Source of the DNA: Candidatus Nitrotoga sp. SPKER
GTDB taxonomy: Bacteria; Pseudomonadota; Gammaproteobacteria; Burkholderiales; Gallionellaceae
Direction: 5' to 3'
Assembly: GCA_003402285.1 (NCBI GenBank)
Contig: QFXG01000031.1
Coordinates: 1 to 64,000, forward strand
DNA length: 64,000 bases
Positions 35,364 to 45,362 of the stretch are shown here, in pieces. The notes beneath the pieces were generated by a model that was not told the DNA's origin, did no database searches, and saw only the letters and a list, made by a program, of their open reading frames with translations. The position numbers and the translations under genes were made by a program. How positions within the stretch are numbered: position 1 is the first letter of the stretch; each line of letters begins with the position of its first letter.

Positions 35364-36530
35364 ATGCCAATTTTTAATTGTGTAAGACTCTCCAAGCCAC
35401 TAGTAATGTGCACGTTTGGACTGTCGCTATGGGCCATAGTAGAACTGGCGACAGCCCAGGTCATCATCGATGACTCCCTTCATTATGTGGTTCCGGTGGC
35501 GACTGATGCGGCAATGATAGGGCAATTGCTACTCGTACACATCCGCTACCACCAGGATGGCTCCAAGCAGTTGGAGCTTGACGATTCCACGCGCGCGATG
35601 CTTGCTGAAGTACAACCCGGAGGTGTGGTGCTCTATGGCGCCAATATTTCGTCCGCACAGCAGGTGCGCAAGCTAATTGCCGATATTCGCGCGGTGTTAC
35701 GGATTCCCCCCTTCATCGCCATCGACGAAGAAGGGGGGCGCGTTTCACGGATTCGAGGGCTTGAGGGGACGGCCATGATTCCGTCGGCACGTAATCTTGC
35801 GTTGCGTGGTGAGGATGCCATTGAAAAAGCATACTCCACCATCGGCAATGAGTTGATAGCACTCAATATAAACATGGATCTTGCCCCTGTTGCTGATCTC
35901 GGGTTTTACCCAGCACGACCGTATTTGGGCGATCGCGCTTTCTCCTCCAAGCCTGAAATCGTTTCGCGGGCCGTCGCAATCGCTGTAAACGCACTGCAAA
36001 CACGTGGTGTAATCGCGGTCGTCAAACATTTTCCGGGGCATGGGCGCACGCAAGACAACAGCCATGAAACGGGCGCCGTGATCAAAGCCACGCGCGCCGA
36101 ACTCGAGGCCGATTTACAACCGTTCCGCGCGGCGTTTGCAGTCGGTGCGGGCGGGCTGATGACTGCGCATGTCGCCTACCCCGTACTAGACGCTACCGGT
36201 TTGGTGGCCAGCATTTCTGAACCCATTCTGCAAGGGCTTGCACGGCAGGAGCTCGGTTTTAATGGACTCATCGTTACCGATGCCATCGAGATGCGTGGCC
36301 TCACACCGCAAATTTCGGAAAAAGACGCTGCGCTGGCAGCATTTATGGCCGGGGCTGATCTGCTCATGGGGCCGACAAACCCATTGGAAATCCGCAATCA
36401 TCTAAACCAAGCGCTCTCGCCCCCTCACGCTAAAGTAGAAACACGCGCTACACGCGCACGGATCCTCGATTCATATCGGCGCATTATGATGACCAAGTAC
36501 AAATACAAAATAGCGCCACCGCAGTATTGA
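35364..36530 (+). CDS. Glycoside hydrolase family 3 enzyme, NagZ-like, exported
   Basis: The 388 residues have an N-terminal signal segment ending VELATA, then a GH3 barrel: IDEEGGRVSR (about 120), the NagZ-type loop KHFPGHGRTQDNSHE (His is the general acid/base of this branch) and nucleophile Asp in VTDAIEM (about 310). NagZ proper is cytoplasmic and recycles peptidoglycan; a signal peptide here suggests a periplasmic or secreted beta-N-acetylhexosaminidase acting on cell wall or another glycan. It follows the glycan/NRPS-like cluster but has its own 177-base spacer. Confidence 0.85.
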   Translation: MPIFNCVRLSKPLVMCTFGLSLWAIVELATAQVIIDDSLHYVVPVATDAAMIGQLLLVHIRYHQDGSKQLELDDSTRAMLAEVQPGGVVLYGANISSAQQVRKLIADIRAVLRIPPFIAIDEEGGRVSRIRGLEGTAMIPSARNLALRGEDAIEKAYSTIGNELIALNINMDLAPVADLGFYPARPYLGDRAFSSKPEIVSRAVAIAVNALQTRGVIAVVKHFPGHGRTQDNSHETGAVIKATRAELEADLQPFRAAFAVGAGGLMTAHVAYPVLDATGLVASISEPILQGLARQELGFNGLIVTDAIEMRGLTPQISEKDAALAAFMAGADLLMGPTNPLEIRNHLNQALSPPHAKVETRATRARILDSYRRIMMTKYKYKIAPPQY

Positions 36531-36878
36531 ACCGGGCAATTAAGCTCATGAGCACTCACGCCATGCCTGACCACGTCAAATTCGAGTCCCTCTGAATCAG
36601 GTCGACTAATTATTTTATTGACAACAAGTTTGTTTAAAGCCGATCATTCAAGCAGAGACATCGATATGCCAAGCCATCATTAATTCTACTGAAATGGGCA
36701 TGTTGGTTTTTATCTCACTGGCTCGGCAAATTACAGAAATAGATAGACTAAACCAGCTGAGCTTTCCTCAACCGCAACATTAACTGAAGATGTAACCGAA
36801 TATTTAAACCCTCTTAGGATTTTCTAGAAACTTCCTTGGAGGCACTTAATAAATTCAACCACCACCAGGAGAACTACC
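36531..36878. other. Intergenic region before the GlcG-like gene
   Basis: About 350 bases with no gene. TTGACA near 36618 could be a -35 element; no good -10 follows. The strong ribosome site AGGAG of the next gene lies at the end. Confidence 0.3.
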
Positions 36879-37370
36879 ATGATTTCACGCGTCACAAGCA
36901 CTCTCATTTTCGCAACGCTCATTACTGCCAGCAATGCTCACGCACAGGTTCGCACCGTCAGGGACATCCCGACTGCACTGGCAGTTGAAGCCGTTGCCGC
37001 AGCCGTCGCTGACTGCGCGTCCAAAGGCTATAACGTCACCGGAATTGTGGTCGACCGCGCTGGACAGCTCAAGGCGCTGCAACGCGCAGACAACGCTGGC
37101 CCGCATTCAATCGATAGCAGCCGCAAGAAAGCGTACACGGCGCTTACGACCAAAAATTCGACCACGCGTCTAATGGAAAATACTCAAAAAAATCCCGCAG
37201 CTGCCAATCTTGTCTTCATAGATGATTTCATTGCCTTGGGTGGCGGAGTACCCATTCAAGTGGAAGGCGAAACAATTGGTGCCATTGGCATCGGCGGTGC
37301 ACCTGGTGGTCATCTCGATGAGCAATGCGCAGAGACAGGAATCGCTAAGATTAAGGATCGCTTGAAGTAA
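36879..37370 (+). CDS. Exported GlcG/HbpS-like heme-binding family protein
   Basis: The 163 residues start with a signal peptide (ending NAHA-QV). The mature part is a GlcG/HbpS fold: ALAVEAVAAAVADCASKGYN, VVDRAGQLKALQR, and the Gly-rich IALGGGVPIQ, GAIGIGGAPGG. Members bind heme or small organic ligands in the periplasm, and some protect against oxidative stress. CAGGAG precedes the ATG. It is monocistronic. Confidence 0.85.
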   Translation: MISRVTSTLIFATLITASNAHAQVRTVRDIPTALAVEAVAAAVADCASKGYNVTGIVVDRAGQLKALQRADNAGPHSIDSSRKKAYTALTTKNSTTRLMENTQKNPAAANLVFIDDFIALGGGVPIQVEGETIGAIGIGGAPGGHLDEQCAETGIAKIKDRLK

Positions 37371-37484
37371 TTTTGATCTATGGTTGGAGAATTTTATTTG
37401 GCAACGGCTTCTTGTGGCCAGCTAAATTAAATTCTTCAATACGAAAAAGTTAAGGTTAAATAATATAGAACGTGCCCAAAAACC

Positions 37485-37515
37485 AAGTGCAACATTTTTG
37501 AGAAATGTTGCACTT
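37485..37515. terminator. Perfect 13-bp hairpin
   Basis: AAGTGCAACATTT (37485-37497) pairs with AAATGTTGCACTT (37503-37515) around a five-base loop. It lies 115 bases after the GlcG-like gene and may end its transcript. Confidence 0.7.
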
Positions 37516-37611
37516 TAAACATTTACAGGCAATTAAATATTAAAGAGCGAACGATAATATAAACTCCCGCCGACCGCCTTCAGAAGATAGAACAACCTTT
37601 TAATAGCGGGT

Positions 37612-37635
37612 GGTCTGTAACACAGTTCACAGACC
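37612..37635. repeat. Inverted repeat upstream of the Avs-like gene
   Basis: GGTCTGT (37612-37618) and ACAGACC (37629-37635) are perfect inverted repeats with a 10-base spacer, about 80 bases before the start. Possible operator. Confidence 0.5.
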
Positions 37636-37715
37636 TATTTACGCTCTCCCAGTGTGTTTGGTTGGCATCAAGTTTATTCTTCAGGAAAACCCGCCATGGG
37701 ACAAGTAAACCCCCG

Positions 37716-40700
37716 ATGTCCAAAATCAACCTAGTCCGCCCAAGCCGCGACGGTGATCAATTCCACTATGTGTGGGCGGCGCGCCGTTGTCTACTTCTCC
37801 TTTCGCCCGATGCAAGTTTGAAAGCAGTGACAATCGAAGAGCCCTCGCCATCTGAGACTGCAACGGCCGACGGAGTTACAACCGGCGAAGAACTGATCGA
37901 TGTCGCTGAATACTACGGGAGCGAAAACCTCGAATGGGCAACACGGATCCGGTATATCCAACTCAAGCACTCAACATTGAGGGCTGATGCGGCTTGGACG
38001 CCAAGCGGACTTGAGGAGACATTGGCGGGATTTGCTGCCAGGTATAAGGCACTTCAACAGTGCCTCCGCTCAGAAGACCTGAATGGCAAGCTAGAGTTCT
38101 GGTTCGTTTCAAACCGCCCGGTCAACGTCGACTTTCTTGAAACCATTTATGACGCAGCCAAAGGCACTTCCACACGGCACATCGGTGATCTCAAGAAGCT
38201 TGAGCGGTTCACAAGCCTCAACGGTATAGAACTCACTGACTTCTGCAAACTGCTTCGACTCGAAGGCGATCAAGAAGGGCTATGGGATCTGCAGAATGTA
38301 TTGGCCCACGACGTTAGCTACTACCTAGCTGATTCAGACGTTGACGCCCCCGTCCAGTTGAAGGAGTTGGTGACCAAGAAGGCCCTCTCTGTAAGCGCGG
38401 ACAACCCGGTAATTACCAGAATAGATGTGCTCCGGGCGCTCAAGACCGACGAAAGTCGCCTGTTTCCCGCGCCATGCCTCATCAAAGAAATCGAGAACAT
38501 GGTTCCGCGTGAGCAGGAACAAGAGCTTCTCCGAGAGATCGTACAGGCGAGCGGAATTCCAGTCATCGTTCATGCTGCCGGCGGTGTGGGCAAGTCAGTT
38601 TTTGCAACGCGAATTAAGTTGGGTCTGCCCGCAGGTTCATCAAGTGTACTCTATGATTGTTTCGGCGATGGTCAGTATCGTAGTGCCAGTGGCTATCGAC
38701 ATCGGCACAGAGACTCTCTAGTTCAGATCGCGAATGAGCTGGCCTCCAATGGACTGTGCCACCCGCTTATTCCAAGCCCTCACGCTGAGCCGTCAGCCTA
38801 TGTGAGAGCCTTCCTCTATCGTCTAAAACAGAGCATCGCGTCGCTTCGAACAAAGAACAAACAAGCGCTTCTTTGCATTGTTATCGATGCTGCCGACAAT
38901 GCGCAGATGGCAGCAGAGGAAATTGGCGAGGCGCGCTCTTTCGTGCGTGACTTGATTCGTGAACCTCTGCCGGACGGTGTGCGTCTGGTCTTCTTGTGTC
39001 GAACACATAGGCAGGAATATCTCGCCCCGTCGCCCGATACGCTTCGACTTGAACTCCACTCTTTCAGCCGAAGCGAAACTGCGGCGTACTTACGGCAATT
39101 TTTTATCGACGCTACCGAACAAGATGTCGACGAATTCCACCGCCTGAGTTCCCAGAATCCCCGCGTTCAAGCGCTGGGACTCGCGCGTAAAACTCCCTTG
39201 AACGAAACTCTTCGTGCCCTCGGTCCCAACCCCACCACGGTAGAGGACACGATCGGACATCTACTCGACGCCGCTATTGCGAAACTACGCGACGCCGCGG
39301 GAGCCATTGAAAAGACGCATATAGACAAAATTTGTGCTGGACTTGCCGCACTCCGGCCTTTGATCCCTTTGTCTGTTCTGGCATCAATGTCAGGGGTCAA
39401 TAAGGCCGTGATCAAGAGTCTCGCGTTCGATCTCGGGCGTCCACTTCTAGTCACGGGCGAAACAATCCAATTCTTGGACGAACCCGCTGAGACGTGGTTC
39501 AGAGAGAGATTCAAGCCATCCTCAGGCGATCTGACGAGTTTCATAGCAAGCCTCAAGCCGCTCGCAGCAAGCAGCGCCTATGTTGCCTCCGCGTTGCCGC
39601 AGCTCATGCTGGAAGCAGGACATATTGCCGAGCTCGTAGCGCTCGCCCTTTCCTCTGAAGCGCTACCAGCAGCAAGCCCCGTTGAGAAGCGCGACGTTGA
39701 ATTGCAACGTCTTCAATTCGCACTGAAAGCAAGCTTGCGCGCGAAGCGCTATACCGATGCGACGAAACTGGCGCTGAAAGCTGGAGGCGAAAGTGCCGGG
39801 GATGAACGACAGCGCAAACTCCTTCAAGCAAATACTGACTTGGCTGCGGTTTTCATGGACAGTGATCGCATTCAGGAACTCGTCTCGCGGCGGACATTTG
39901 GCTCGGGTTGGGTCGGCTCCCACCATGCTTATGAAGCCGGACTGCTATCGGGACGACGTGACCTACTGGGCGACGCGCGCTCCAGGCTTCGGATGGCCTG
40001 CGAATGGTTGCGAAACTGGAGTCAGCTTCCAAAGGATGAGCGGCAAAAAGAAGAGGTTTCGGATAGTGACATCCTTGAAATGACGACCGCCTTTTTCAAC
40101 ATTTATGGTGCCGATAGCTGCGCAAGCGATCTGCGTAAATGGCGACCTCGCGAAATCTCATTCCGCGTTGGGCGCACGCTAGCAAGCCGGTTTGTTGAAC
40201 ACGGCCGTTATGACGATCTCAATAGTCTTGCACTGGCCGCGGGGAATGATTTGTGGCTAGTACTCGCCATCACGCTGGCATTGCGGGAGGTCCATAGAAC
40301 GCCGCCAAAAAGTGTTGTGGAGCGAGCCCTTCGTTTGGCTTTGAGCCCGCGCATCAAGCTGGGAAACAGTAAACACTGGGACAGTGAAGAAAAGACCATT
40401 CAAACAGTGACGGCACTGGTCGAAGCTGCACACAAGCTATCGGTTGGAACAACGGACGTGCTGATCGCACTGCTGACACGCTACCTGCCCGTATCGCCTC
40501 CGCATGGCCTCTCGTCTCGCTATGGTGGACAGCGGTTTCCTTTACTTCGTGCATACAGCCTCCGGGCGGCACTCAGCGGTCAATCACTAACTTTAATTGA
40601 TCTAGCGCATAATGAGCTACGCAAGGAGCTTGAGACCCCCAAACCTCATTCCGAGTCTCAGGGAGTTCGGGAGTTCAAGGAGGACATTGGCGCCCTCCTT

Positions 40701-43700
40701 CCATGGCACCTGTTATGGGCGCGCACCTTCATTGGCCTTACGCCCCCTGCCGACCTCGCAAACGCTATCGTCGAAACAGAGGCTGCCTCCGCGAAAGCAG
40801 AAAGGAACAGCTACCGTGAGGAGTCGAGCACATCTGATGAGATTGCTCAGACCTGGTTTGATACCTTGCTAACTGCGGAAAGCGCTGGCGCCAAGTCGGT
40901 AGATATATTCAATCAATGGATCGCAAACCTCACGCGACCATTGTTCACCACGACACTCACACATCTAGCTCGATTGGCGGCTCGCTCATCCGCACTTGAG
41001 GCGCACGCTCTCGACTACGCTAGCAAGGCCTTCAGCCTAAGCCGTGATGCGCGCGAAGACGCAGAGTCGAAATCAGACAGTTTTATAAAACTGGCAAGAG
41101 CGGTATTGATTGCAAGCCGTTCGGAAGCGGCCGCTTATTTCAACCAAGCCGTGGAAGTCGCCAGCAAAATCGGCGATGAGAACTTAGAGCGATGGGGAGC
41201 GCTTTTGGACTTAGCTGACCGCGCCGCCACTCAAGGCAGACCGAATCCGGCGATGGCATACCGGCTCGCGCGTTGCGCGGAACTAACCTATGACTATGTC
41301 GTCCGCGACAAGCATTTTGACTGGAAAGCCACTGTCGAGGCTATCGCCGGTCTATGCGGTAACTCTTCACTTTCCATCCTCAGCCGTTGGCGAGATCGGA
41401 ATTTTGGCTGGGCAGAACGGATACTACCGATTGCCATTACCTTTCTCGTCGCACGCAATGACCTAAACCCTAAGCTCGCTCTGGCGCTGATCGGTTTTCG
41501 TGCCCAGTGGGAAGAACCTCTGTTGCTGAAGAAGGTTCTGGAGGCCTGCGCAAACAAAGCCGAAAAGGAGGCCATGACGGAGTTCACCTACCGTTACATG
41601 AAGCTGGACGAACAGAGTGTTGGAACGTGGCACAAGTTCAAGAATGTCTTGACCGAGCACGGCATATCGCTCCCCGAGGTTGATGAACGGATCACATTAG
41701 GTGAGCGCGAAGAGCAATTTAGCAAATCAATGGCGAACAATCACAACGTAGATCGCCTCCTCCTACCAAAGCACGAGGGCGAGCGAGATTGGAGTGCGAT
41801 CTTCGAGGGCATTGATCTCAGTACACCCAACGACATTTCGCGCGCGTATCAAAGGTTCAAAGATTTTGAGCCCCCGTACTATCACGAACGCTTCTTTGAG
41901 GAAAGCTGCCATCATGTCAATGTAGGTAAGGAAGCCGAATTCGTCGCCGCTCTCGCGGACGTCATCGACTTCGATCTTTATCATCTACGCTACTTTCTTG
42001 AACGAATTCCGGAGAGCTGGAAAAACCGACTCGCCGTCAAGTCAGCTCTTGCGCAAACTCTGAAGGTGTTTTGCCGACGATTCTGCATGGCAATTACAAA
42101 GAACAGGTACTACGAGATACTCCCTTTCAAGACAGCATGCGAATTGTCTGGAATCTCAGAAGACGACATAACCGAAATAGTGTTGACAGCGATTGGCGAA
42201 GTAGCTGATATCGCCGGGGCAAGCCGCTTGTTTACTCTGGTGGGGCTTCTCACGCCAAAGCTAACGAAAGACGAGGCAATGGAAGCTCTCTCATTTGGCC
42301 TTGATCTGTTTGACACTGCCTTAACGGATGAAGATGGCGATGGGCCGTGGTCGCTGAAGTTCACGCCACCTGCTCATATGGATGGCTCATTGGCTGGTTA
42401 TATCTGGGGCTGCCTTGCAGCTCTAAGGGCAAGTTTGCGCTGGGAAGCCGCGCATGTGGTCCGTTCTCTGTGTGTGCTTGGACACCAAAGAACCCTTGAC
42501 CATCTCGTCGCGTTGGCGAGCGGAGCACCAGCCAGCGCCTTTCATGATTCCCGTTTGTACTTCTATGAGTTGCACGCACGCCAATGGCTGCTGATCGGGT
42601 TATCCCGCGCTGCAAAAAATCGCCCAGATATCGTTACTCCGTATGCTGACTTTTTGATCGATCTCGCATTCACCGGCGAACCCCATGTCCTTATTCGGGA
42701 GTTCGCAAAACGAACACTCCTAGCACTGCTGGATGCCGGATTGCTAACAACAAAGACAGATTTGCGGACGCGACTGGCGACCGTCAACATCTCCCCCTTC
42801 CCCGCCGTTGAATCAAAATCTTACCGCCGCTACGAGCATGAAGATGCTGGTGCTGAGAATGAGGAAGACAGATTCTATTTTGGGATCGATATGGGGCCCT
42901 ACTGGTTTACCCCTCTTGGAAGATGCTTTGCCAAGTCGCAGGCTGTCGTCGAACACGAGGCTTTGCGAGTAATAAGAAATGACTGGCAGATGTCCAGAGG
43001 CAACCGATGGAATGAAGATGAGCGCCATCGGCGAAAAATCTTCCAGGATCGGGAGACCTATCACTCGCATGGTTCATATCCCCGTTCGGATGACCTGAGT
43101 TTCTACCTTTCATACCACGCGATGATGGTAGTGGCTGGCAAGCTACTCGCTACAACGCCCACGCATCACGATCCCGACGATTCTGAAGACGATTTTAGAA
43201 ACTGGCTCAAGCGTCATGATCTTTCCCGCCAGGACAACAACTGGCTAGCAGACCGTCGCGATCACAAGCCACTTGAGAGGCCGGACTGGCAAGATGAAAA
43301 AGAGACGGACGAGTGGCGTTGGTCAATCGCGAGAAATGACTTTGATCGGATTCTCATATCCCCCGACGGTCGGATGAACTTTTGGGGCCATTGGACGAGG
43401 ATCTCAGGAAATCGGGAAGAATCGATCCGAGTTTGTAGTGCACTTGTTTCATCCGATCGTTCAGCGGCGTTGCTACGCGCCTTGCAGAGCACAAGCAATC
43501 CACATGATTTTCGAATTCCCGATGCAGATGACGATCTACAAATTGACTCTGATGGTTTTCAACTCAAAGGATGGATTGTTGATGGATCCCGCGTTAGCGG
43601 GCCCGATAAATACGACCCGTGGGCCGGAACTATCAAATATCCACCACCTGTCCCGGCCACTTACGTCACCGAGCTTATGAAGCTCAACTCCGACATAGAG

Positions 43701-44015
43701 CATCGACAATGGTTTGTTGAGGGCGATAGTATCAATGTCGCGTGGTCTCAAGCATGGGGGCATTTCCATGAGAAAGACGATGATGAATCTAACCATGAAC
43801 ACGGGGTTCGTTTTCAAGCATCATTCGTGTTCGTGGTGTCGCTCTTACGTGAACTAAAGATGGATTTAATCGTGGAAGTAGAAATTGAACGGCGTCACCG
43901 CCACTCTCGTTGGGAAAGCAATAATGATGAAGACATTAGATTCATGCCACCAAGCACACGATTATTCCTCCTCAGGTCCGACGGTAGTATCAGCACGCTG
44001 TGCGGCGATGCTTGA
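37716..44015 (+). CDS. Cap4/DUF4297-like nuclease fused to STAND NTPase (Avs3-like antiphage protein)
   Basis: From the ATG at 37716 the product has 2099 residues; a TTG at 37662 would add 18. The N-terminal 220 residues resemble the Cap4/DUF4297 nuclease: RPSRDGDQFHYVWAARR, IDVAEYYG (about 60-67) and IQLKHS (about 81), a PD-(D/E)xK-type D...QxK arrangement. A STAND-type NTPase follows with Walker A HAAGGVGKS (about 290) and Walker B LLCIVIDAADNA (about 388). The remaining 1500 residues are mostly helical repeats, the usual sensor part. In Avs3-like systems the C-terminus recognises phage terminase and activates the nuclease. The overlapping partner gene and decayed DNA downstream suit a defence island. 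Exact type is inferred. Confidence 0.85.
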   Translation: MSKINLVRPSRDGDQFHYVWAARRCLLLLSPDASLKAVTIEEPSPSETATADGVTTGEELIDVAEYYGSENLEWATRIRYIQLKHSTLRADAAWTPSGLEETLAGFAARYKALQQCLRSEDLNGKLEFWFVSNRPVNVDFLETIYDAAKGTSTRHIGDLKKLERFTSLNGIELTDFCKLLRLEGDQEGLWDLQNVLAHDVSYYLADSDVDAPVQLKELVTKKALSVSADNPVITRIDVLRALKTDESRLFPAPCLIKEIENMVPREQEQELLREIVQASGIPVIVHAAGGVGKSVFATRIKLGLPAGSSSVLYDCFGDGQYRSASGYRHRHRDSLVQIANELASNGLCHPLIPSPHAEPSAYVRAFLYRLKQSIASLRTKNKQALLCIVIDAADNAQMAAEEIGEARSFVRDLIREPLPDGVRLVFLCRTHRQEYLAPSPDTLRLELHSFSRSETAAYLRQFFIDATEQDVDEFHRLSSQNPRVQALGLARKTPLNETLRALGPNPTTVEDTIGHLLDAAIAKLRDAAGAIEKTHIDKICAGLAALRPLIPLSVLASMSGVNKAVIKSLAFDLGRPLLVTGETIQFLDEPAETWFRERFKPSSGDLTSFIASLKPLAASSAYVASALPQLMLEAGHIAELVALALSSEALPAASPVEKRDVELQRLQFALKASLRAKRYTDATKLALKAGGESAGDERQRKLLQANTDLAAVFMDSDRIQELVSRRTFGSGWVGSHHAYEAGLLSGRRDLLGDARSRLRMACEWLRNWSQLPKDERQKEEVSDSDILEMTTAFFNIYGADSCASDLRKWRPREISFRVGRTLASRFVEHGRYDDLNSLALAAGNDLWLVLAITLALREVHRTPPKSVVERALRLALSPRIKLGNSKHWDSEEKTIQTVTALVEAAHKLSVGTTDVLIALLTRYLPVSPPHGLSSRYGGQRFPLLRAYSLRAALSGQSLTLIDLAHNELRKELETPKPHSESQGVREFKEDIGALLPWHLLWARTFIGLTPPADLANAIVETEAASAKAERNSYREESSTSDEIAQTWFDTLLTAESAGAKSVDIFNQWIANLTRPLFTTTLTHLARLAARSSALEAHALDYASKAFSLSRDAREDAESKSDSFIKLARAVLIASRSEAAAYFNQAVEVASKIGDENLERWGALLDLADRAATQGRPNPAMAYRLARCAELTYDYVVRDKHFDWKATVEAIAGLCGNSSLSILSRWRDRNFGWAERILPIAITFLVARNDLNPKLALALIGFRAQWEEPLLLKKVLEACANKAEKEAMTEFTYRYMKLDEQSVGTWHKFKNVLTEHGISLPEVDERITLGEREEQFSKSMANNHNVDRLLLPKHEGERDWSAIFEGIDLSTPNDISRAYQRFKDFEPPYYHERFFEESCHHVNVGKEAEFVAALADVIDFDLYHLRYFLERIPESWKNRLAVKSALAQTLKVFCRRFCMAITKNRYYEILPFKTACELSGISEDDITEIVLTAIGEVADIAGASRLFTLVGLLTPKLTKDEAMEALSFGLDLFDTALTDEDGDGPWSLKFTPPAHMDGSLAGYIWGCLAALRASLRWEAAHVVRSLCVLGHQRTLDHLVALASGAPASAFHDSRLYFYELHARQWLLIGLSRAAKNRPDIVTPYADFLIDLAFTGEPHVLIREFAKRTLLALLDAGLLTTKTDLRTRLATVNISPFPAVESKSYRRYEHEDAGAENEEDRFYFGIDMGPYWFTPLGRCFAKSQAVVEHEALRVIRNDWQMSRGNRWNEDERHRRKIFQDRETYHSHGSYPRSDDLSFYLSYHAMMVVAGKLLATTPTHHDPDDSEDDFRNWLKRHDLSRQDNNWLADRRDHKPLERPDWQDEKETDEWRWSIARNDFDRILISPDGRMNFWGHWTRISGNREESIRVCSALVSSDRSAALLRALQSTSNPHDFRIPDADDDLQIDSDGFQLKGWIVDGSRVSGPDKYDPWAGTIKYPPPVPATYVTELMKLNSDIEHRQWFVEGDSINVAWSQAWGHFHEKDDDESNHEHGVRFQASFVFVVSLLRELKMDLIVEVEIERRHRHSRWESNNDEDIRFMPPSTRLFLLRSDGSISTLCGDA

Positions 44016-44658
44016 GCTGGGAAGGATGCTGACGAAGGAACTTGACCTCGATCAGTCAGTCGACACTCTTGGGCGTTGGATGGCCCACTACATTGCTGAA
44101 TTGATCAATGACACGGAGAATGCCAGCGCTGAAGAGCGACCAACGAAGATGCGTGCTTGTAGCGAGGCTATCCTTAGCCTCTGGAAGCATCGGCACGAAT
44201 TGCCAAGTGGCAAGCGCCCATTTGAAACACTCGAGCCGATTCTAAGGACGCTTGAAAGTCTAGATCCCAACGACGACACTCCAAGATACTTCCGTACAGT
44301 GAGAAGTGCTGCCGAAGAGGGAGATGACGATGGCGACACTAAGTCCTGGCTAAAGATCATTGACGGCTTGGATTACTCGGCAAAAATACTCATTCGCTAC
44401 TGCTTAAGTCAGGCGGCAAAAAACGCGCTGGACAAATCGGCTGAATGGGTTCTGCTCGCTGAAGCGGTTGGGGAAGAGGACGGTATTGAGTTCCCCGTAA
44501 TTCGCATAATTGTTGACGAAACCAACTTGCTGAAGGAGCCAGATCCGGACGGAGAAACGAGAAAACAATTAGAGGATCGGCTCAGCCGGCTGGAAGGATT
44601 TACCAATATGGCTACCGCGCTGACCTCTCAATTACGCCAGAAGATACAGAAAATCTAA
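44008..44658 (+). CDS. Helical partner of the Avs-like protein
   Basis: From the ATG at 44008, which overlaps the stop of the large gene by 8 bases, the product has 216 residues. It is acidic and helical, ending in a possible coiled coil (KQLEDRLSRLEGFTNMATAL). A reading from 43885 is longer but its first 41 residues lie inside the nuclease-STAND gene. Tight coupling indicates a shared function; some nuclease-STAND systems have a small companion gene. No domain is recognised. Confidence 0.65.
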   Translation: MLELGRMLTKELDLDQSVDTLGRWMAHYIAELINDTENASAEERPTKMRACSEAILSLWKHRHELPSGKRPFETLEPILRTLESLDPNDDTPRYFRTVRSAAEEGDDDGDTKSWLKIIDGLDYSAKILIRYCLSQAAKNALDKSAEWVLLAEAVGEEDGIEFPVIRIIVDETNLLKEPDPDGETRKQLEDRLSRLEGFTNMATALTSQLRQKIQKI

Positions 44659-44906
44659 GGCGTAAGCGATGCGTGACACAACTCCAGAAGATCAGCATTG
44701 GTCTGCGCGCCTTGATTGATCAGCACGCTAGTTAACTCCAGATAGCTTGCACCTGTCGATGCGTCATCACCATCCTTGTGACTCGTCAGTGTCATGACCG
44801 AGGCGAAGTGCAGGCTCCTCCTGGTTTTGATCTGACCGAAGCGTTTCACTAGAGAGCCGTGGTGTGAATTCGCAAATTGATGCGTAAGTCCTTTTGGCAC
44901 TCGCAA
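44655..44906 (-). pseudogene. hipA fragment
   Basis: In one frame the minus strand reads GSLVKRFGQIKTRRSLHFAS and ASYLELTSVLINQGAQTNAD, matching the middle of HipA-type kinases (LVKRFDR, RRIHFASAMTL, SYLEL, ADLEQLW). The N- and C-terminal parts, including the catalytic loop, are absent: the match ends at ELCHASLTP and stop where HipA continues LWRRIVF. It is a remnant of a toxin-antitoxin locus, convergent with the Avs-like operon and overlapping its end by four bases. Confidence 0.7.
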
Positions 44907-44954
44907 TCCACGCAGACTTCATGGCTGCATTGTCCGCTGCGCGGAATGTTTTGT

Positions 44955-44987
44955 TACTGGATTTCCGCCTGTGTGAGAATGACGAGG
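44955..44987 (+). repeat. REP-like intergenic repeat, partial
   Basis: Resembles the common proteobacterial palindrome family CTGGATTCCCGCC...GCGGGAATGACG, in a degraded form (CTGGATTTCCGCC, GTGTGAGAATGACG). See the related pair at 46148-46215. Confidence 0.4.
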
Positions 44988-45073
44988 TTAATGAATTATG
45001 TTGATTTTAAAACAGGGAATTCAACCCTATCCGAACTGTATTGCTTCATTTCCTTCCTGATATCCGCATAGGT

Positions 45074-45310
45074 CTATTCGCCTAACCAGATACGGCCAAA
45101 TAACCCAATACGGAGCCTCGCTTGCTTGGGGGCAGAGATCGATGGAGATTGTGTCTTGAAGATTGACGAACACGGATTATCCGTCCAGCGGGTGAGTAAG
45201 AGTCCTCCACGCGCGACTTTGCGCAACAAATACCATCCTCCCGCATGCTGAATGAGTAACGCGTTGCTATCGCCGAAAAGCTTGCTGCTCGAAACTCTCA
45301 TCTTGGTCAT
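45074..45310 (-). CDS. HemP-like hemin uptake protein
   Basis: Residues 5-38 (SSSKLFGDSNALLIQHAGG, then WYLLRKVARGGLLLTR) resemble HemP/HmuP (usually LLLGGREVVIEHNGERYRLRLTRQNKLILTK in pattern). The family is about 40-60 residues and ends at LILTK; here about 40 unusual residues follow, so the end may be altered by mutation. HemP activates hemin receptor genes in related bacteria. No receptor gene lies nearby, so this is probably a leftover of an iron or heme uptake locus. The start is uncertain (45310 or 45301). Confidence 0.5.
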   Translation of the reverse strand: MTKMRVSSSKLFGDSNALLIQHAGGWYLLRKVARGGLLLTRWTDNPCSSIFKTQSPSISAPKQARLRIGLFGRIWLGE

Positions 45311-45362
45311 GTTCACACAGGCCTTATCGCTTATAAGTCGCAAGCGGACCTGATTGTGCACA

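Noticed and set aside
43885-44007. Upstream start of the STAND partner gene
   Set aside because: The first 41 codons lie wholly within the STAND gene in another frame; ATG 44008 at the junction is more natural.
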